Shown here: piece by piece, positions 24,178-32,191 of the stretch
Layout of the letters: each line of letters starts with the position of its first letter
How positions within the stretch are numbered: position 1 is the first letter of the stretch
NCBI GenBank assembly: GCA_027025395.1
Contig: JALVQQ010000196.1
Coordinates: 1,459-33,649, forward strand
Reading direction: 5' to 3'
DNA: 32,191 bases
Source: Deltaproteobacteria bacterium
GTDB taxonomy: Bacteria; Desulfobacterota; Dissulfuribacteria; Dissulfuribacterales; QOAL01
The notes under the pieces: generated by a model
The model's input: only the letters and a program-made list of their open reading frames with translations
Databases searched by the model: none
What the model was told of the DNA's origin: nothing
Program-made: the position numbers and the translations under genes

Positions 24178-24869
24178 TATCTGGAGATGGGTTGCAGCCG
24201 TTTGCCAAGATCTTCCAGCGCTTTCTCAAGTCCATAGCTGGCCAGTTCATCCGCAGTTAGCCAGCGCATGCCCTTGCTTCTGTAGAGGCCTATGTCAAAG
24301 AGGTTGTCGGTCAGGGCCTGCTGTGTCTTGTCAAAGTTGTATCTCCACAGGAGGGCGCCGTCCCTGGTCCTTATGAGGTTAAGGTCAAAGCCTATGGAGG
24401 CGGGGCGCTGTGCAGAGTACGTTTTTCCCACCCGCTCCTTGTATTTGTAAAGTTTCCCGTACAGCACGGCGTCCACCTGGAGCTGTTTTCCAAAGGCGCG
24501 TATCAGGCTAAGTTGTGACTGGCTTATATCCGTTGCGATGAAATTGTTGAGAAAGCCCATGCATTTGCCTTCGGGCACGAGCAGGAACCGTGGATCTCCC
24601 CTAAACCTGTCAAAGAGCTGTTGTGTCAGTTTTTCGGCAGGTTCCGGGGGAATGATGTTGGTGTCAATAACGGCGTCACTGATGTTGCATGTGGGGCGGG
24701 CAGTGCCTCCAGCCCTGGCGGACGCCCTGTCCATGGGCAGCACGGCAATACGCTTAAGTTCCGGCAGGGGCCTTGTCTCTTCCCGGCCACCATTCAAGAG
24801 ACTGCAGCCTGCAAGGAACACGGCTAACAGCAGGACCATGACTGTTCTGGAAAATTGTAAAATTTTCAT
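24177..24869 (-). CDS. Lipoprotein, GNA1162/CsgG-like fold suspected
   Basis: Likely start ATG at 24869 (MKILQFSRTVMVLLLAVFLAGCSLLNGG). LPELKRIAVLPMDRAS..., QQLFDRFRGDPRFLLVPE, GKQLQVDAVLYGKLYKYKERVG, FDLNLIRTRDGALLWRYNFDKTQQALTDN. Confidence 0.7.
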   Translation of the reverse strand: MKILQFSRTVMVLLLAVFLAGCSLLNGGREETRPLPELKRIAVLPMDRASARAGGTARPTCNISDAVIDTNIIPPEPAEKLTQQLFDRFRGDPRFLLVPEGKCMGFLNNFIATDISQSQLSLIRAFGKQLQVDAVLYGKLYKYKERVGKTYSAQRPASIGFDLNLIRTRDGALLWRYNFDKTQQALTDNLFDIGLYRSKGMRWLTADELASYGLEKALEDLGKRLQPISR

Positions 24870-25068
24870 GCACTCTCCATATCTTTTTTGCAATGAAGCT
24901 CGGTTTGCCACTAACCTCGGTCGGATGTCTAAAAAATGGCAAGCAGTAATCGTGCCTTTCAGTGTCATGTCCCGCATGTAAAAGGAGGAGCCTGGCGCCG
25001 GACCTGAATATCCGGTCGCTTTTTCGGGGCGGAGCCCTGTTTTGCATTTCGGGCATGGAACCTGAATT

Positions 25069-25653
25069 TCAGAGACTGCCCTTGCTGGATAACACCCCGT
25101 CAACCCTCGGGTCAATTGCACATGCCTCCGAACATGCCCTGCCCAGGGCCTTGAAAACCGCTTCAGCCATGTGATGATTGTTCTTCCCGTATGGTACATT
25201 AACATGCAGTGTCATGCCACTGTTTACGGCAAGCGCCCGTAAAAATTCCTCGACAAGTTCAGTCTCAAAGCGCCCTATCAGGGGGGAGTTGAAGGGGACC
25301 GAAAACACAAGAAACGGCCTTCTGCACAGGTCCAGATCCACCTGGGCCACAGTCTCTTCCATGGGGACCCTGGAACTTCCGTACCTTTTTATGCCCTTGT
25401 AATCTTCAAGCGCTTCCCTGATGCCCTGACCAAGGCATATTCCCACATCTTCAACCGTGTGGTGGGAATCAACATCGAGATCCCCCCTGGCCTCAAGCTC
25501 CAGGTCAAAAAAACCGTGCACTGTCCACAGGGTCAGCATGTGATCCAGGAAACCTATTCCGGTGTTTATGGATGCCTTGCCCTTGCCATCCAGGCATAGC
25601 GAAAGTTCTATCTGGGTTTCGTTGGTGATGCGGCTGACTGTGCCTCTACGCAT
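25069..25653 (-). CDS. hisB: Imidazoleglycerol-phosphate dehydratase
   Basis: NTGIGFLDHMLTLWTVHGFFDLELEARGDLDVDSHHTVEDVGICLGQGIREAL; PYGKNNHHMAEAVFKALGRA. Confidence 0.97.
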   Translation of the reverse strand: MRRGTVSRITNETQIELSLCLDGKGKASINTGIGFLDHMLTLWTVHGFFDLELEARGDLDVDSHHTVEDVGICLGQGIREALEDYKGIKRYGSSRVPMEETVAQVDLDLCRRPFLVFSVPFNSPLIGRFETELVEEFLRALAVNSGMTLHVNVPYGKNNHHMAEAVFKALGRACSEACAIDPRVDGVLSSKGSL

Positions 25654-25729
25654 TTTTCCTTCCTTTTGTCAACGAGCGGTTGAAAACCCGGGCCCTGGCC
25701 AACAGTGTGCGCGCTCCCTGCCGCCTGGT

Positions 25730-25809
25730 GGCGCCAGAGGGGTTCATGCATCTTTGAAGCATGGAAAAGGGGTGATGCTTGCCAGCGGAGCATGAACCCC
25801 TCCGGCGCC
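25730..25809. repeat. Long inverted repeat/hairpin in the divergent intergenic region
   Basis: GGCGCCAGAGGGGTTCATGC (25730-25749) / GCATGAACCCCTCCGGCGCC (25790-25809), 19/20 complementary; internal AAGCAT/ATGCTT stem; outer GCGGTTG (25676-25682) / CAACCGC (25815-25821). Confidence 0.85.
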
Positions 25810-25898
25810 GGTTACAACCGCATCTGATATTTTTTAAGAACTTTTCCTGTCTGTCCGATGAGTTATTTGAATACCGAAAAATCAAGAGGTAAATTCTT

Positions 25899-26219
25899 TT
25901 GGCACGGCGCAAGAAAAAAGCTCTTCCTGACATAACCGGAGTAATAGCTCCCCTTTCAGAAGCTTTTCATGTAAGGGTGTTCAGCCTGACTGATATTCCC
26001 GAGGCTGTGGCATGGGCTGAAAGGGGAAATATTGCCATCCATGAGAACTACCATTCGCGCCGTCGGCAGTCCTATCATGTAATCTGCGGAAACCGTGACA
26101 ACCTTGTCGGGTTTTGCAGAGAGATAGGCGTGCCGGAAAATTTCATCACTGCCTCTGAATTTTATCGTTTCTGGCACCTGACATGGTTTCCGAACCTTGA
26201 TGCAAGAAAGGCTGCATGA
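25899..26219 (+). CDS. Hypothetical protein
   Basis: 106 aa, TTG start; compact basic/aromatic protein ending ...FITASEFYRFWHLTWFPNLDARKAA. Confidence 0.6.
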   Translation: MARRKKKALPDITGVIAPLSEAFHVRVFSLTDIPEAVAWAERGNIAIHENYHSRRRQSYHVICGNRDNLVGFCREIGVPENFITASEFYRFWHLTWFPNLDARKAA

Positions 26220-26275
26220 AAAAACGGATACGTTGGCCAAGCGCCAGTTTCAGGCGCAATTCCCAGGCCGTCTGC

Positions 26276-26626
26276 TCAGGCCCTGATATACAGCCAGCCC
26301 CGGGCCTGCCAGTCGGCAATGGCCCTGACTGCCGCAGGGACGGTCCTGAATATTTCAGGCAATCGCGATTCCTTTATCTCAAAATCCTTCAGGGAGTTGC
26401 CGCATAGATAAATCTCCACGCCGTCTATAACCAGCTGTTTAAGCCTGTCAAAAAGCGCCCTGTCACACTTGATGCACTGGGTTACCGAGTCGGTGTTTGC
26501 AATTATGCGAACCTTGAGATTGTCCTCGGGCCCGGCGCTTTTCAGGAAGTTAAGCGCGTTCTTTACCCCTGGCATCCAGCGTTCCTTGTGGGCTACATGG
26601 ACGATGAGTTTAAGTTCTCCAGCCAT
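26276..26626 (-). CDS. DsrE-family-like protein
   Basis: KLIVHVAHKERWMPGVKNALNFLKSAGPEDNLKVRIIANTDSVTQCI...LVIDGVEIYLCGNSLKDFEI; likely start ATG at 26626. Confidence 0.75.
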   Translation of the reverse strand: MAGELKLIVHVAHKERWMPGVKNALNFLKSAGPEDNLKVRIIANTDSVTQCIKCDRALFDRLKQLVIDGVEIYLCGNSLKDFEIKESRLPEIFRTVPAAVRAIADWQARGWLYIRA

Positions 26627-26667
26627 TTTACGGTTCCTTCTGTTTCTTTCTGCCTGGCAGACAGCCT

Positions 26668-28332
26668 TCAGGGCTTTTTCAAAACAGCACCTGCCGCTCC
26701 GCTGGTGACCTGAGCGGCGTAGCGTGCCAGGTATCCGGTGGTAATCCTCGGGGCAGGGGGCGTCCATTTTTTACGCCGCTCCGCAAGTACATCTTCAGGG
26801 ACATCAAGGGTAAGTCTTCTGCCCGGGATGTCTATTTCTATAATGTCATTTTCTTCCACAAGGCCAATCAGTCCGCCTTCCGCGGCTTCAGGCGATATGT
26901 GCCCGATGGCGGCTCCCTGGGTGCCACCACTGAAACGCCCGTCGGTAAGAAGCGCAACCTGGCGGTCAAGGCCCATTCCCACTATGGCTGCAGTGGGGGA
27001 GAGCATCTCCGGCATGCCTGGCCCTCCCCTGGGGCCTTCATACCGGATTACCACCACATCACCCGGATTTATCTTTCCGGACAGTATTGCCTCGTAGGCA
27101 TCCGCTTCACCTTCAAAGACACGGGCCGGACCACGATGCTCAAGCATTTCAGGGGCGACTGCCGACTGTTTTACCACTGCGCCGTCAGCGGCAATGTTTC
27201 CGTAAAGTATGGCAATTCCGCCTTCGCGGTGGTACGGGTCTGAAACAGGCCTGATTACCTCGCGGTCGGCAACCTTGGCCTTTTCGAGATTGTCGCCTAC
27301 CCGGCGTCCGGTCACTGTCAGACACTCCTTGTCTATGACTCCGAGATTGTCCAGTTCAGACATTACCGCCTGAATGCCGCCGGCACGGTTGAGATCATGG
27401 AGGCTGTGGGGTCCCGCGGGAATAAGGCTGCAGATATGGGCGGTACGGGTGCTCATTTCGTTAAATGCATCCAGGCGGAGGTCCACTTCGGCTTCACGGG
27501 CTATTGCAGGGACATGAAGCACGGTGTTGGTGGAACATCCAAGGGCCATGTCAACGGCAATGGCATTTTTGAATGCCCTGTCCGTGGCAATATCCCTGGG
27601 TTTGATCTCTTTTTCAACAAGTTCCATTACCTGCATGCCAGTCAGTTTTGCCAGACGAATCCTTGCGGCGTCAACAGCTGGTATTGTGCCGTTTCCAGGC
27701 AATGACAGCCCGAGGGCCTCGGAAAGACAGTTCATGGAGTTGGCTGTAAACATGCCGGCGCAGGAGCCGCATGTGGGGCATGCCCGGCTTTCAAGGTCGC
27801 AAAGTTCGTCTTCACTCAATTCTCCGCGTTTTACCTTGCCTATGCCCTCGAAGACAGATATGAGATTGACTTTCCCGCCCTTCCAGTCCCCGGTGAGCAT
27901 GGGGCCGCCCGTGACCATTATGGCGGGGATGTTGAGCCTGAGCATGGCCATCATCATGCCCGGGGTAATCTTGTCGCAACTGGGTATGAGCACCAGTCCG
28001 TCAAATGGATGTGCCTGGGCCATGAGTTCAACAGAATCCGCCACAAGCTCCCTGCTTGCAAGGGAGTAGCGCATTCCCAGGTGATTCATCGCAATGCCGT
28101 CACATACCCCTATGCCCCCGAACTCAACCGGTGTTCCCCCGGCCATTCTTATCCCTGCCTTGACCGCCTCCGCGATCTGGCGCAGGTGTATATGTCCCGG
28201 AATTATCTCGTTAAAGGAGTTTGCAACGCCTATGAGCGGACGGCTGATTTCCTGGTCCGTATAACCCATTGCCTTGAACAGTGAGCGGTGAGGTGCCCTT
28301 TCGATTCCCTTTTTCATCTGGTCGCTTCGCAT
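26668..28332 (-). CDS. ilvD: Dihydroxy-acid dehydratase
   Basis: [92 protein letters not shown]. Confidence 0.98.
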   Translation of the reverse strand: MRSDQMKKGIERAPHRSLFKAMGYTDQEISRPLIGVANSFNEIIPGHIHLRQIAEAVKAGIRMAGGTPVEFGGIGVCDGIAMNHLGMRYSLASRELVADSVELMAQAHPFDGLVLIPSCDKITPGMMMAMLRLNIPAIMVTGGPMLTGDWKGGKVNLISVFEGIGKVKRGELSEDELCDLESRACPTCGSCAGMFTANSMNCLSEALGLSLPGNGTIPAVDAARIRLAKLTGMQVMELVEKEIKPRDIATDRAFKNAIAVDMALGCSTNTVLHVPAIAREAEVDLRLDAFNEMSTRTAHICSLIPAGPHSLHDLNRAGGIQAVMSELDNLGVIDKECLTVTGRRVGDNLEKAKVADREVIRPVSDPYHREGGIAILYGNIAADGAVVKQSAVAPEMLEHRGPARVFEGEADAYEAILSGKINPGDVVVIRYEGPRGGPGMPEMLSPTAAIVGMGLDRQVALLTDGRFSGGTQGAAIGHISPEAAEGGLIGLVEENDIIEIDIPGRRLTLDVPEDVLAERRKKWTPPAPRITTGYLARYAAQVTSGAAGAVLKKP

Positions 28333-28349
28333 AATGAAATTCCTTTCCG

Positions 28350-28958
28350 TCAGGCTGATATTTTTTCCCAGACCGGCAGGTCTATGTGCAGTTTTCTGAA
28401 CCGCGGATCGTTTTTTATCCCTGTATCCCTTTTGTAGTTTCCTATAAGTATGGCGCCGGGTCTCATGGTATCCTCAACCCGCCGTTCAAATTCACGCTGC
28501 ATGTTGCCGTCTGTAAGGGGACAGAAATAGTACACTACATCAAATTCATGGTACCTGTCATACTCCATTATATCTTTTTGCCATATTCTGTCACTGCCAA
28601 TCAGCCTGGCGGCAACCTGGAACGGATATTCGTCTTTTTCCATGCCATAGACGTCAAACCCGATCTGTTCGGCAAAGAGCAGCACATTGCCTATGCCGCA
28701 GCCTATGTCCACAAGTGACGGCGGCGAGGATTCCGGCGCGGCATTACCCTCCTGGATATAGTCCCAGGCAAGCTTGAGCTCCTGAAATACCTGCCTGGTG
28801 TCCATGGCTACAAAAGGGTATTCATGCTCGGTATCAATTGCGCACTGTTTCTGTATTTCCCGTGTGAAAAAAGCTATGAAACGGTTGATGATGTTAAGAA
28901 GCTGCTGCTGCTCATCACTGATTTCCACGGCCTTTCTGTATGATTTGCCATTATCCAT
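28350..28958 (-). CDS. Class I SAM-dependent methyltransferase-like protein
   Basis: Motif I-like [26 protein letters not shown]; downstream [10 protein letters not shown]. Confidence 0.75.
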   Translation of the reverse strand: MDNGKSYRKAVEISDEQQQLLNIINRFIAFFTREIQKQCAIDTEHEYPFVAMDTRQVFQELKLAWDYIQEGNAAPESSPPSLVDIGCGIGNVLLFAEQIGFDVYGMEKDEYPFQVAARLIGSDRIWQKDIMEYDRYHEFDVVYYFCPLTDGNMQREFERRVEDTMRPGAILIGNYKRDTGIKNDPRFRKLHIDLPVWEKISA

Positions 28959-29014
28959 TTTTTATGCCAATCCGTATGAAGCAGGAAAAACCATGCCAGA
29001 AGCACTCCATTTGA

Positions 29015-30721
29015 TCAGTTGGAAGCAGAGACCTGCGCCAAAAAAGAGGTAATATATTTTCCGTCCGGCCTGGTTTTGCCGCCTGCCTGCTGAAGTTCTT
29101 TTCTTACCGGTTCTGCCGCAAGCTCCAGTATGTGCCTGGCTGCCCCGGATGATACCTCTGATATTGAGGCAAACTCCTCTGCCGCCCTGTCCAGGACCGC
29201 TGCTGTATCCTTGCCCAAAAATATTTCTTGCACATTTTCAAGCACGGCCGGGGCGACCGGCACTATCACCGCCGAGCCTTCAGCCATGAAGTTCACCAAT
29301 GCCGTGGCAAGTCCGTGCTGCCATGTAAATTCCGAGGGCGTCAGGAAGTTTGTATCCTCCCATGCAATAGCGCTTTTCCAGTTTCGCCAGTGGGGGACAA
29401 GCCGCTCCATTATTTTCTCCCAGGTCTCTATTTCAGCAAGCATTTCCATTGCATCCTTGACCTGTTCGATCCCGGAAAAGGGGATGCCTTCCTGCCGGTT
29501 TTCATCCCATGCAAGAGGAACATGCCTTTCAAGCATAAGGAACCGGTCGCTGTATATGGAGGGCAGAAAGGCGCGTGGGATTCTCGATGCGATTTTTCTT
29601 GCCCGCGACCTGATCCTGGAAAGCGGCCACATGGCTGCCCGAACGATCTCTTCAAGAGGAGATGTCCTGAGAATGTCATCCGGCCGCGCGGCAATATGGT
29701 GGTCGATTATAACTTCAAGCCCCAGGTTGATCATGGCCGCGGTTTTGAGCAAGGCCCTTTTCAGGGAATCGGGGTCGTCAAGGTCTGTACGGTCCGCCAT
29801 CAGTATCTTGTTGGCAACCCCTGTCCACTCCCGTATTATCCTTCCAGCATGAATTGAATCGGCCAGTTCCTGCATGGCCGTGGTTATGGCCGGAAAGTCC
29901 GACATGTACAGGGTCGGGACAAAAGCCGGCATATCTTCGCTGTCTGTTTCCCATGCAGGCAATCTGGCCGCCTGGCGGATCCTGTCAGGGGGCAGGGGAG
30001 CATAGATGTCAAGGGCGCTGAAGTAGTCAGGCAGGCCGAAATCGGCAAGGCGTCCGCACCTGAGCCGCCATGCCCGCTCGGTGCATTCCGTGGCTGTCTC
30101 CGTGAGGATGGTCTCCATTGTGTTGCGGTAAAATCCCGGATCAAGCTCTGCAAGTTTCATTACAACCCTGGTCCAGAGAGGTTCCAGCTTGGCGCTGAAT
30201 TCGATGTAATAGCTGTTGTCAATGGTGAACGGGTACAGGATGTCCTTGGCCTCTTCCAATTCCATGTCTCCGGGCCGTTTTTGCACCTTTGCAAAGTTGC
30301 GCATGATGGCAGGCACAAGGAATGGATCTTTTTTCATTATCCATCCGAACCACCGGTCGGCCGCCTCTTCACCCGCCTCGAACAGCAGTATGAGCCATGC
30401 GGTTATGCGGTCCGGCCTCAGGGCGTCCTTTTCCCACCAGTCAAGATCAAAAATAAACTGAAGCTGGTCACAGGAACAGGCCGCAATGGTCTGGAGGCTG
30501 TCTTCCGGGCCTGTAGCCTTTATTGTCCAGAAGAGTTCTTCAACCGGTAAGGAGCGCACCAGCTCCGGAAAGTTTCTGGACAGTAGCATAAGCTCCTGGC
30601 GTTTCTCCCAGGGGGTCATGAGCGTAAGCATTGCCTGACGGCTGAGCGAAAGTTCATTGAATTGCCGTTCCGCTTCGACCGCAGGTAGAGAAAGAATTTT
30701 TTCAGGCAATAAATCTGTCAA
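29015..30721 (-). CDS. Large cytosolic protein, DUF6178-like (family from memory)
   Basis: 568 aa uninterrupted ORF, KILSLPAVEAERQFNELSLSRQAMLTLMTPWEKRQELMLLSRNFPELVRSLPVEELFWTIKATGPEDSLQTIAACSCDQLQFIFDLDWWEKDAL. Confidence 0.7.
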   Translation of the reverse strand: MTDLLPEKILSLPAVEAERQFNELSLSRQAMLTLMTPWEKRQELMLLSRNFPELVRSLPVEELFWTIKATGPEDSLQTIAACSCDQLQFIFDLDWWEKDALRPDRITAWLILLFEAGEEAADRWFGWIMKKDPFLVPAIMRNFAKVQKRPGDMELEEAKDILYPFTIDNSYYIEFSAKLEPLWTRVVMKLAELDPGFYRNTMETILTETATECTERAWRLRCGRLADFGLPDYFSALDIYAPLPPDRIRQAARLPAWETDSEDMPAFVPTLYMSDFPAITTAMQELADSIHAGRIIREWTGVANKILMADRTDLDDPDSLKRALLKTAAMINLGLEVIIDHHIAARPDDILRTSPLEEIVRAAMWPLSRIRSRARKIASRIPRAFLPSIYSDRFLMLERHVPLAWDENRQEGIPFSGIEQVKDAMEMLAEIETWEKIMERLVPHWRNWKSAIAWEDTNFLTPSEFTWQHGLATALVNFMAEGSAVIVPVAPAVLENVQEIFLGKDTAAVLDRAAEEFASISEVSSGAARHILELAAEPVRKELQQAGGKTRPDGKYITSFLAQVSASN

Positions 30722-31054
30722 GTTCAGAATCCTTTAATCCGATAAATAAATATAAAGCAGTTATAGAGACGGTTTTTTTACGGCCATATTGTGCAGTAAA
30801 ATCCGTTGAGCCGGATAAGGCAGGGGACTGCCTCAAAGTCCGTCTCATGAGATATTGTCATTTTAGCTTTTGCACAGACTCTAAACTGTAACTATTTAAC
30901 AGTAAACCCCGGTTTCCATGTCCAAGGTCAGCTTTTTGGTTTTTGCATAAAATGGAATAGGTGAATAGTATCTGTCCTGTTCTTGTATGATTTTCAGTAG
31001 CTTCCTGGCTATATGGTTTGGAGGAAACCCCAGGGGACCGCACTGGTGAGTAAT

Positions 31055-31077
31055 GCCGGTATCTGGAGAGTACCGGC
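31055..31077 (+). promoter_or_regulatory. Hairpin upstream of the response regulator gene
   Basis: GCCGGTA-tctggagag-TACCGGC, 7-bp perfect stem immediately upstream of the AGGAGA/ATG region. Confidence 0.4.
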
Positions 31078-31101
31078 AAATAATTCTGGTAGGAGAGAAT
31101 A

Positions 31102-31803
31102 ATGGGATATGATATCCCCCAGGAGAGAAGGAAATTAAAGATGGCGCCTGACAACCGGTTGAAGCATATGGAGATACTGATAGCAGAAGATGAAAAGAAT
31201 ATCGGAGATCTGCTAGTGGAGCTCCTGGCGGACGAACAGCGGAATATCACCGTCGTGCACAATGGCGCCGAGGCCGTTCAGCTTCTGGAACAGCGGCCTT
31301 TTGACCTGCTGATTACTGACCTCATGATGCCTGAAGTAGATGGCATGGAAGTGCTTCACCATGCAAAAACGCTGTATCCGGATATCCAGGCCATTATTAT
31401 TACCGGCTATGCCTCGCTTGAAACCGCCATCCAGGCGGTAAAGGAAGGCGCATATGATTATCTGCGCAAGCCCTTCCGGCTTGAAGAGCTGAAGATCAGT
31501 GTTGATAATGCATGTGAACGCATAGCCCTTATTCGTGAAAATAATCTGCTTCTCGAGAATCTCAGAAGAGTTCAGGGTGAAAGTCAACAGTCAGAATCAT
31601 CCAGGGAGGAAGTCGGTCTGGAAAATCCTGCTTCGGCATATATGGGATCAGATGTCCTGTCACCAATTCTGCTGGCCCCCGGGCCGGTTTCGGGCAGCAA
31701 TACCCTGGATGAACTTGAACGCCTTGGAAATTTGAGGCAGCAGGGGGTTATTACCGAAGAGGAGTTCATCAGGTTGAAGGAAAAGCTGCTGAACAGGCTT
31801 TAA
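31102..31803 (+). CDS. Response regulator: CheY-like receiver plus C-terminal SHOCT-like segment
   Basis: ILIAEDEKNIGDLLVELLADE...DLLITDLMMPEVDGMEVL...AIIITGYASLETAIQAVKEGAYDYLRKPF; C-term LDELERLGNLRQQGVITEEEFIRLKEKLLNRL. Confidence 0.9.
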   Translation: MGYDIPQERRKLKMAPDNRLKHMEILIAEDEKNIGDLLVELLADEQRNITVVHNGAEAVQLLEQRPFDLLITDLMMPEVDGMEVLHHAKTLYPDIQAIIITGYASLETAIQAVKEGAYDYLRKPFRLEELKISVDNACERIALIRENNLLLENLRRVQGESQQSESSREEVGLENPASAYMGSDVLSPILLAPGPVSGSNTLDELERLGNLRQQGVITEEEFIRLKEKLLNRL

Positions 31804-31816
31804 TTGGATATTTATC

Positions 31817-32191
31817 ATGAGTGATTCTCTAATCAAACATGGTGCAGGGCCCCCTAACGGCAGCCAGGCAGGAAAAACGAACTGGAAGGTGCTCATAGTA
31901 GATGATGAGGACCTGGTGCGTCAGACCCTCTCAGCTTATCTTGAAGGACTGGGCAATTTCCATATCTTCCAGGCTTCAAATGCCCTTGAGGGGCTTGCGG
32001 TTATAAAGACCCAGGGTGAGATGGACGGTGTATTTGTTGATATAAATATGCCGGGCATGGATGGCATAGAGTTTCTGGGCAGGATAAAAGAGATTGACCG
32101 AACCATAGTCGCTACCATCATAACTGGTCAGCCGTCCATGAATGTCATAGTCAATGCCATGAGGGCAGGCGCTTCTGACTTTTTGACAAAA
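31817..32191 (+). CDS. Response regulator receiver protein, truncated by window end
   Basis: ATG 31817, translation MSDSLIKHGAGPPNGSQAGKTNWKVLIVDDEDLVRQTLSAYLEGLG...DGVFVDINMPGMDGIEF...ATIITGQPSMNVIVNAMRAGASDFLTK, open at the edge. Confidence 0.9.
   Translation, partial: MSDSLIKHGAGPPNGSQAGKTNWKVLIVDDEDLVRQTLSAYLEGLGNFHIFQASNALEGLAVIKTQGEMDGVFVDINMPGMDGIEFLGRIKEIDRTIVATIITGQPSMNVIVNAMRAGASDFLTK

Noticed and set aside
24870-25205. N-terminal extension of the lipoprotein ORF overlapping hisB
   Set aside because: Signal peptide and lipobox start at the ATG at 24869; upstream codons are likely non-coding and partly antisense to nothing known but overlap hisB.
25676-25821. Integron attC site
   Set aside because: Palindromic, but RYYYAAC/GTTRRRY core sites are not properly placed and no integrase is present in the window.
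31102-32191. Response regulators as dedicated regulators of the fibre locus
   Set aside because: They are ~10 kb away behind housekeeping genes; no sequence evidence links them.

Overview
The window has a Desulfobacterota-like (deltaproteobacterial) flavour; this is an inference from protein style, not a database result. It has three parts. (1) 1-3352: the end of a peptide/oligopeptide ABC transporter operon (substrate-binding protein truncated at the window edge, then DppB-like and DppC-like permeases). (2) About 3.4-22.1 kb: a dense block of secreted or lipoprotein genes. It encodes a 965-aa protein made almost entirely of ~35-37-aa N/Q/G/A/V-rich repeats, a 203-aa protein with five near-identical 36-aa repeats, and a third small secreted N/Q/G-rich protein. 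It also encodes several CsgG/LPP20/FlgT-N-like envelope proteins (one a CsgG-like lipoprotein with a peptidoglycan-binding-like tail), a DUF2807-like beta-helix protein, a probable outer-membrane beta-barrel and an HtrA-like PDZ protease. My main hypothesis is that this block is an undescribed extracellular-fibre (functional-amyloid-like) biogenesis locus, with Fap/curli-like repeat subunits and CsgG-type export lipoproteins. (3) 22.1-32.2 kb: ordinary chromosomal genes (RNB-domain ribonuclease, lipoprotein, hisB, DsrE-like, ilvD, methyltransferase, a DUF6178-like protein, two response regulators), plus some structured intergenic DNA. No rRNA, tRNA, CRISPR array or transposase was recognised.
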